A model generated the notes under the pieces. It saw nothing but the letters and a program-made list of their open reading frames with translations, made no database searches and was not told the origin of the DNA. A program made the translations under genes and the position numbers. DNA of 64,000 nt from Haemonchus contortus (Eukaryota; Nematoda; Chromadorea; Rhabditida; Trichostrongylidae): contig LS997562.1 in NCBI GenBank assembly GCA_000469685.2, positions 10,953,014 to 11,017,013 on the forward strand. The letters are read 5' to 3'. Positions 62,601 to 64,000 of the stretch are shown here, piece by piece. How positions within the stretch are numbered: the first letter of the stretch is position 1; each line of letters begins with the position of its first letter.

Positions 62601-63936
62601 TGGTCAGGAAGGTGAATCGCGTGGTCGGGTTGTCCAATTCTGAAACCGCTTCGAAAGACCCCCTCGGCATAATGCGAAGGGCTGCACCAGACGACCGCCT
62701 CCCCACTGAACCCCTGGACCCAGTTCTGGAAGCCACTGTGTCTGAGAGCAAGCCACGAGAAGTCGTATGAGGAGCAAGTTCGACACTAAAAGCTGGATGT
62801 CTTCGAGATCCCATAGTATCCCTATTATATAACTCACAGCCGATTTCAAAACCAGTAGAACGGTGACGTCATAATTGAAAATTCTTTTTTCTGACTTGTA
62901 CATATCAGACAACTTATCAAAGGCCTTGAAGCTGGTCTTTTAAGCCGAACGGCATGGCGTCTGCTTGAGGGAGACAGCTGAGCTTCTTTCAGGTCTACCT
63001 GTCCACCCGCCGTGGAGCCTGGATACTGAATCGTCTGCACACAGGCGGAATGCCGCTGGATACTTGCATGGTGGGCTCATAACTTGTCAGTGAAGATCCT
63101 GACTTAAACATCCTTTTTTAAGGCTAGGCGCTTCACGCATAAGCTGATGTATTCTGTGCCACGTGCAATTCGAGCTTGGTACGTGCAGAGGACGATCAAC
63201 GCCCGTTTCGATCACGCAGTTTATGGGCTTCAGCCTGAGCACGATGTTTTGGGGTTTGTTTAAGACCCTTGATCTTTTTTTTGACTCCTTCCACTTCTCT
63301 ACCTTCAACATTCTATGTCTTACTACTATTTTTTTTACTTTATTTTATTTTCCCTGATTCCTGAAAGTGTAAGTTTACGCGGAGAGTGTGGAACACACAG
63401 ATAAACTGCGGTGTATGTCATGGCGATGTGCATGGCACGGCTTTGAAGCTAGCTTTGCACTTCGCCTTTTGTGCGCCGCTCTCAGCCCTAGCCTAGGCTC
63501 TTCTTGTCTTTCATTATTTCCTACTATTCCAATTTTCTTTTTTCGAATTTCTTTTTAGATTGTATTTAACAAAATATTTTGCAAAGGAAGTGGCGCATAG
63601 AAACGAATTTGCTTGTATGTCATGGCGATGTATTTGGCACGACATTGAGGCATTACGTTGTGTTTTCAGCGCCCACACAACACAGAATGATGAGTTGCCT
63701 ATTCGTATAGCAAGTGGGACGATTGTGGTAAAACCGAATATCGAGCGATTTACCGAGCATGACGTTCATTTTGTGGATGGCACGAAAGCCACTAATATTG
63801 ATCATGTGAGACATTTGGTCCGAATTTTTCATCATGCTTTCAAGCGCTGTTTTGAACACTTTCATACATTTAGGTAATCCTTTCAACTGGATACGACATC
63901 ACATTCCCTATCATGGAAGACAAGGATATTATAAAG
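59650..63936 (+). CDS. fmo: Flavin-containing monooxygenase, 5' part
   Basis: FMOs are ER-associated FAD enzymes that use NADPH and oxygen to oxidise soft nucleophiles. Ten exons: 59650-59777, 59836-59927, 59983-60098, 60701-60828, 61501-61646, 61751-61836, 62993-63070, 63123-63253, 63670-63805 and 63874-63936. They join in frame to 368 residues; the last 130-150 lie beyond the window. Motifs in order: FAD-binding VAIVGAGPSG (residues 29-38), EVGGLWNY, the FMO signature FKGSIVHSHDY, NADPH-binding VGIGNSGAD, VYLSTRRGAW, NDELP with VKPNIERF, and LSTGYDITFP. About 28 basic residues precede the FAD motif, an unusual extension. Intron 5 has a GC donor (tcag|gcaagt). The join of exons 4 and 5 (gataa|gttcgt) is the least certain. 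Confidence 0.92.
61964..62248. repeat. Foldback inverted repeat in fmo intron 6
   Basis: Arms of about 126-129 bases (61964-62089 and 62120-62248) share cgaacgtgcgtccgaggatg, gcgcggcgaagttcgt and gtagagta. They are separated by 30 bases that themselves contain gatccttcggatc. The arms are GC-rich with several mismatches. No target duplication was identified. Likely a small DNA-transposon derivative. Confidence 0.8.
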
Positions 63937-64000
63937 GTAAACTGTTAGGGGTTAGCGATTATTCAGTTCAAGCTCCCCTGATCTCAAAACGACGGAGTAC

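Overview
The window is nuclear DNA of a nematode, most likely clade V (Rhabditina, probably a strongylid parasite). The genes have many short introns with TTTCAG-type acceptors. Several start codons sit one to a few bases after a trans-splice-like acceptor. Five consecutive genes (arl-13, rpla-1, rpl-27A, phb-1, eif-2A) appear in the order I recall for the C. elegans Y37E3 locus on chromosome I. The species cannot be named from the sequence alone.

Layout. 1-18.8 kb has no firmly recognised gene. It holds a dense layer of old repeats: a Mutator-like foldback element with a 9-bp target duplication, tRNA-derived SINEs, a long inverted-repeat element, and a 371-bp insertion whose minus strand carries every part of a hammerhead ribozyme core in a non-standard strand order. 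18.9-34.1 kb is the gene-rich core. eif-2A (10 exons) and phb-1 (6 exons) lie on the minus strand. rpl-27A and rpla-1 lie divergently on the plus strand, each with a homologous H/ACA snoRNA in an intron. arl-13 (11 exons) is on the minus strand. All these models were assembled by hand and keep an open frame across every junction.

34.2-51 kb is mostly repeats: a decayed Tc1/mariner copy with a SINE nested in it, a dispersed repeat with a 27-bp unit in triplicate, and an internally deleted mariner. About 12 kb of it shows nothing recognisable. 51.4-58.6 kb holds a minus-strand gene ending in an atypical SH2 domain. One of its introns carries a Penelope-like retroelement that inserted as a foldback (two opposed copies) and is flanked by a 15-bp direct repeat. 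59.6-64 kb holds the first ten exons of a plus-strand flavin-containing monooxygenase gene that runs off the window.

Functionally the core is housekeeping (translation initiation, ribosome, mitochondrial prohibitin, snoRNA guides), with one ciliary GTPase, one signalling protein and one xenobiotic or redox enzyme. Long introns and intergenic spaces are filled by DNA transposons, SINEs and a Penelope-like element.
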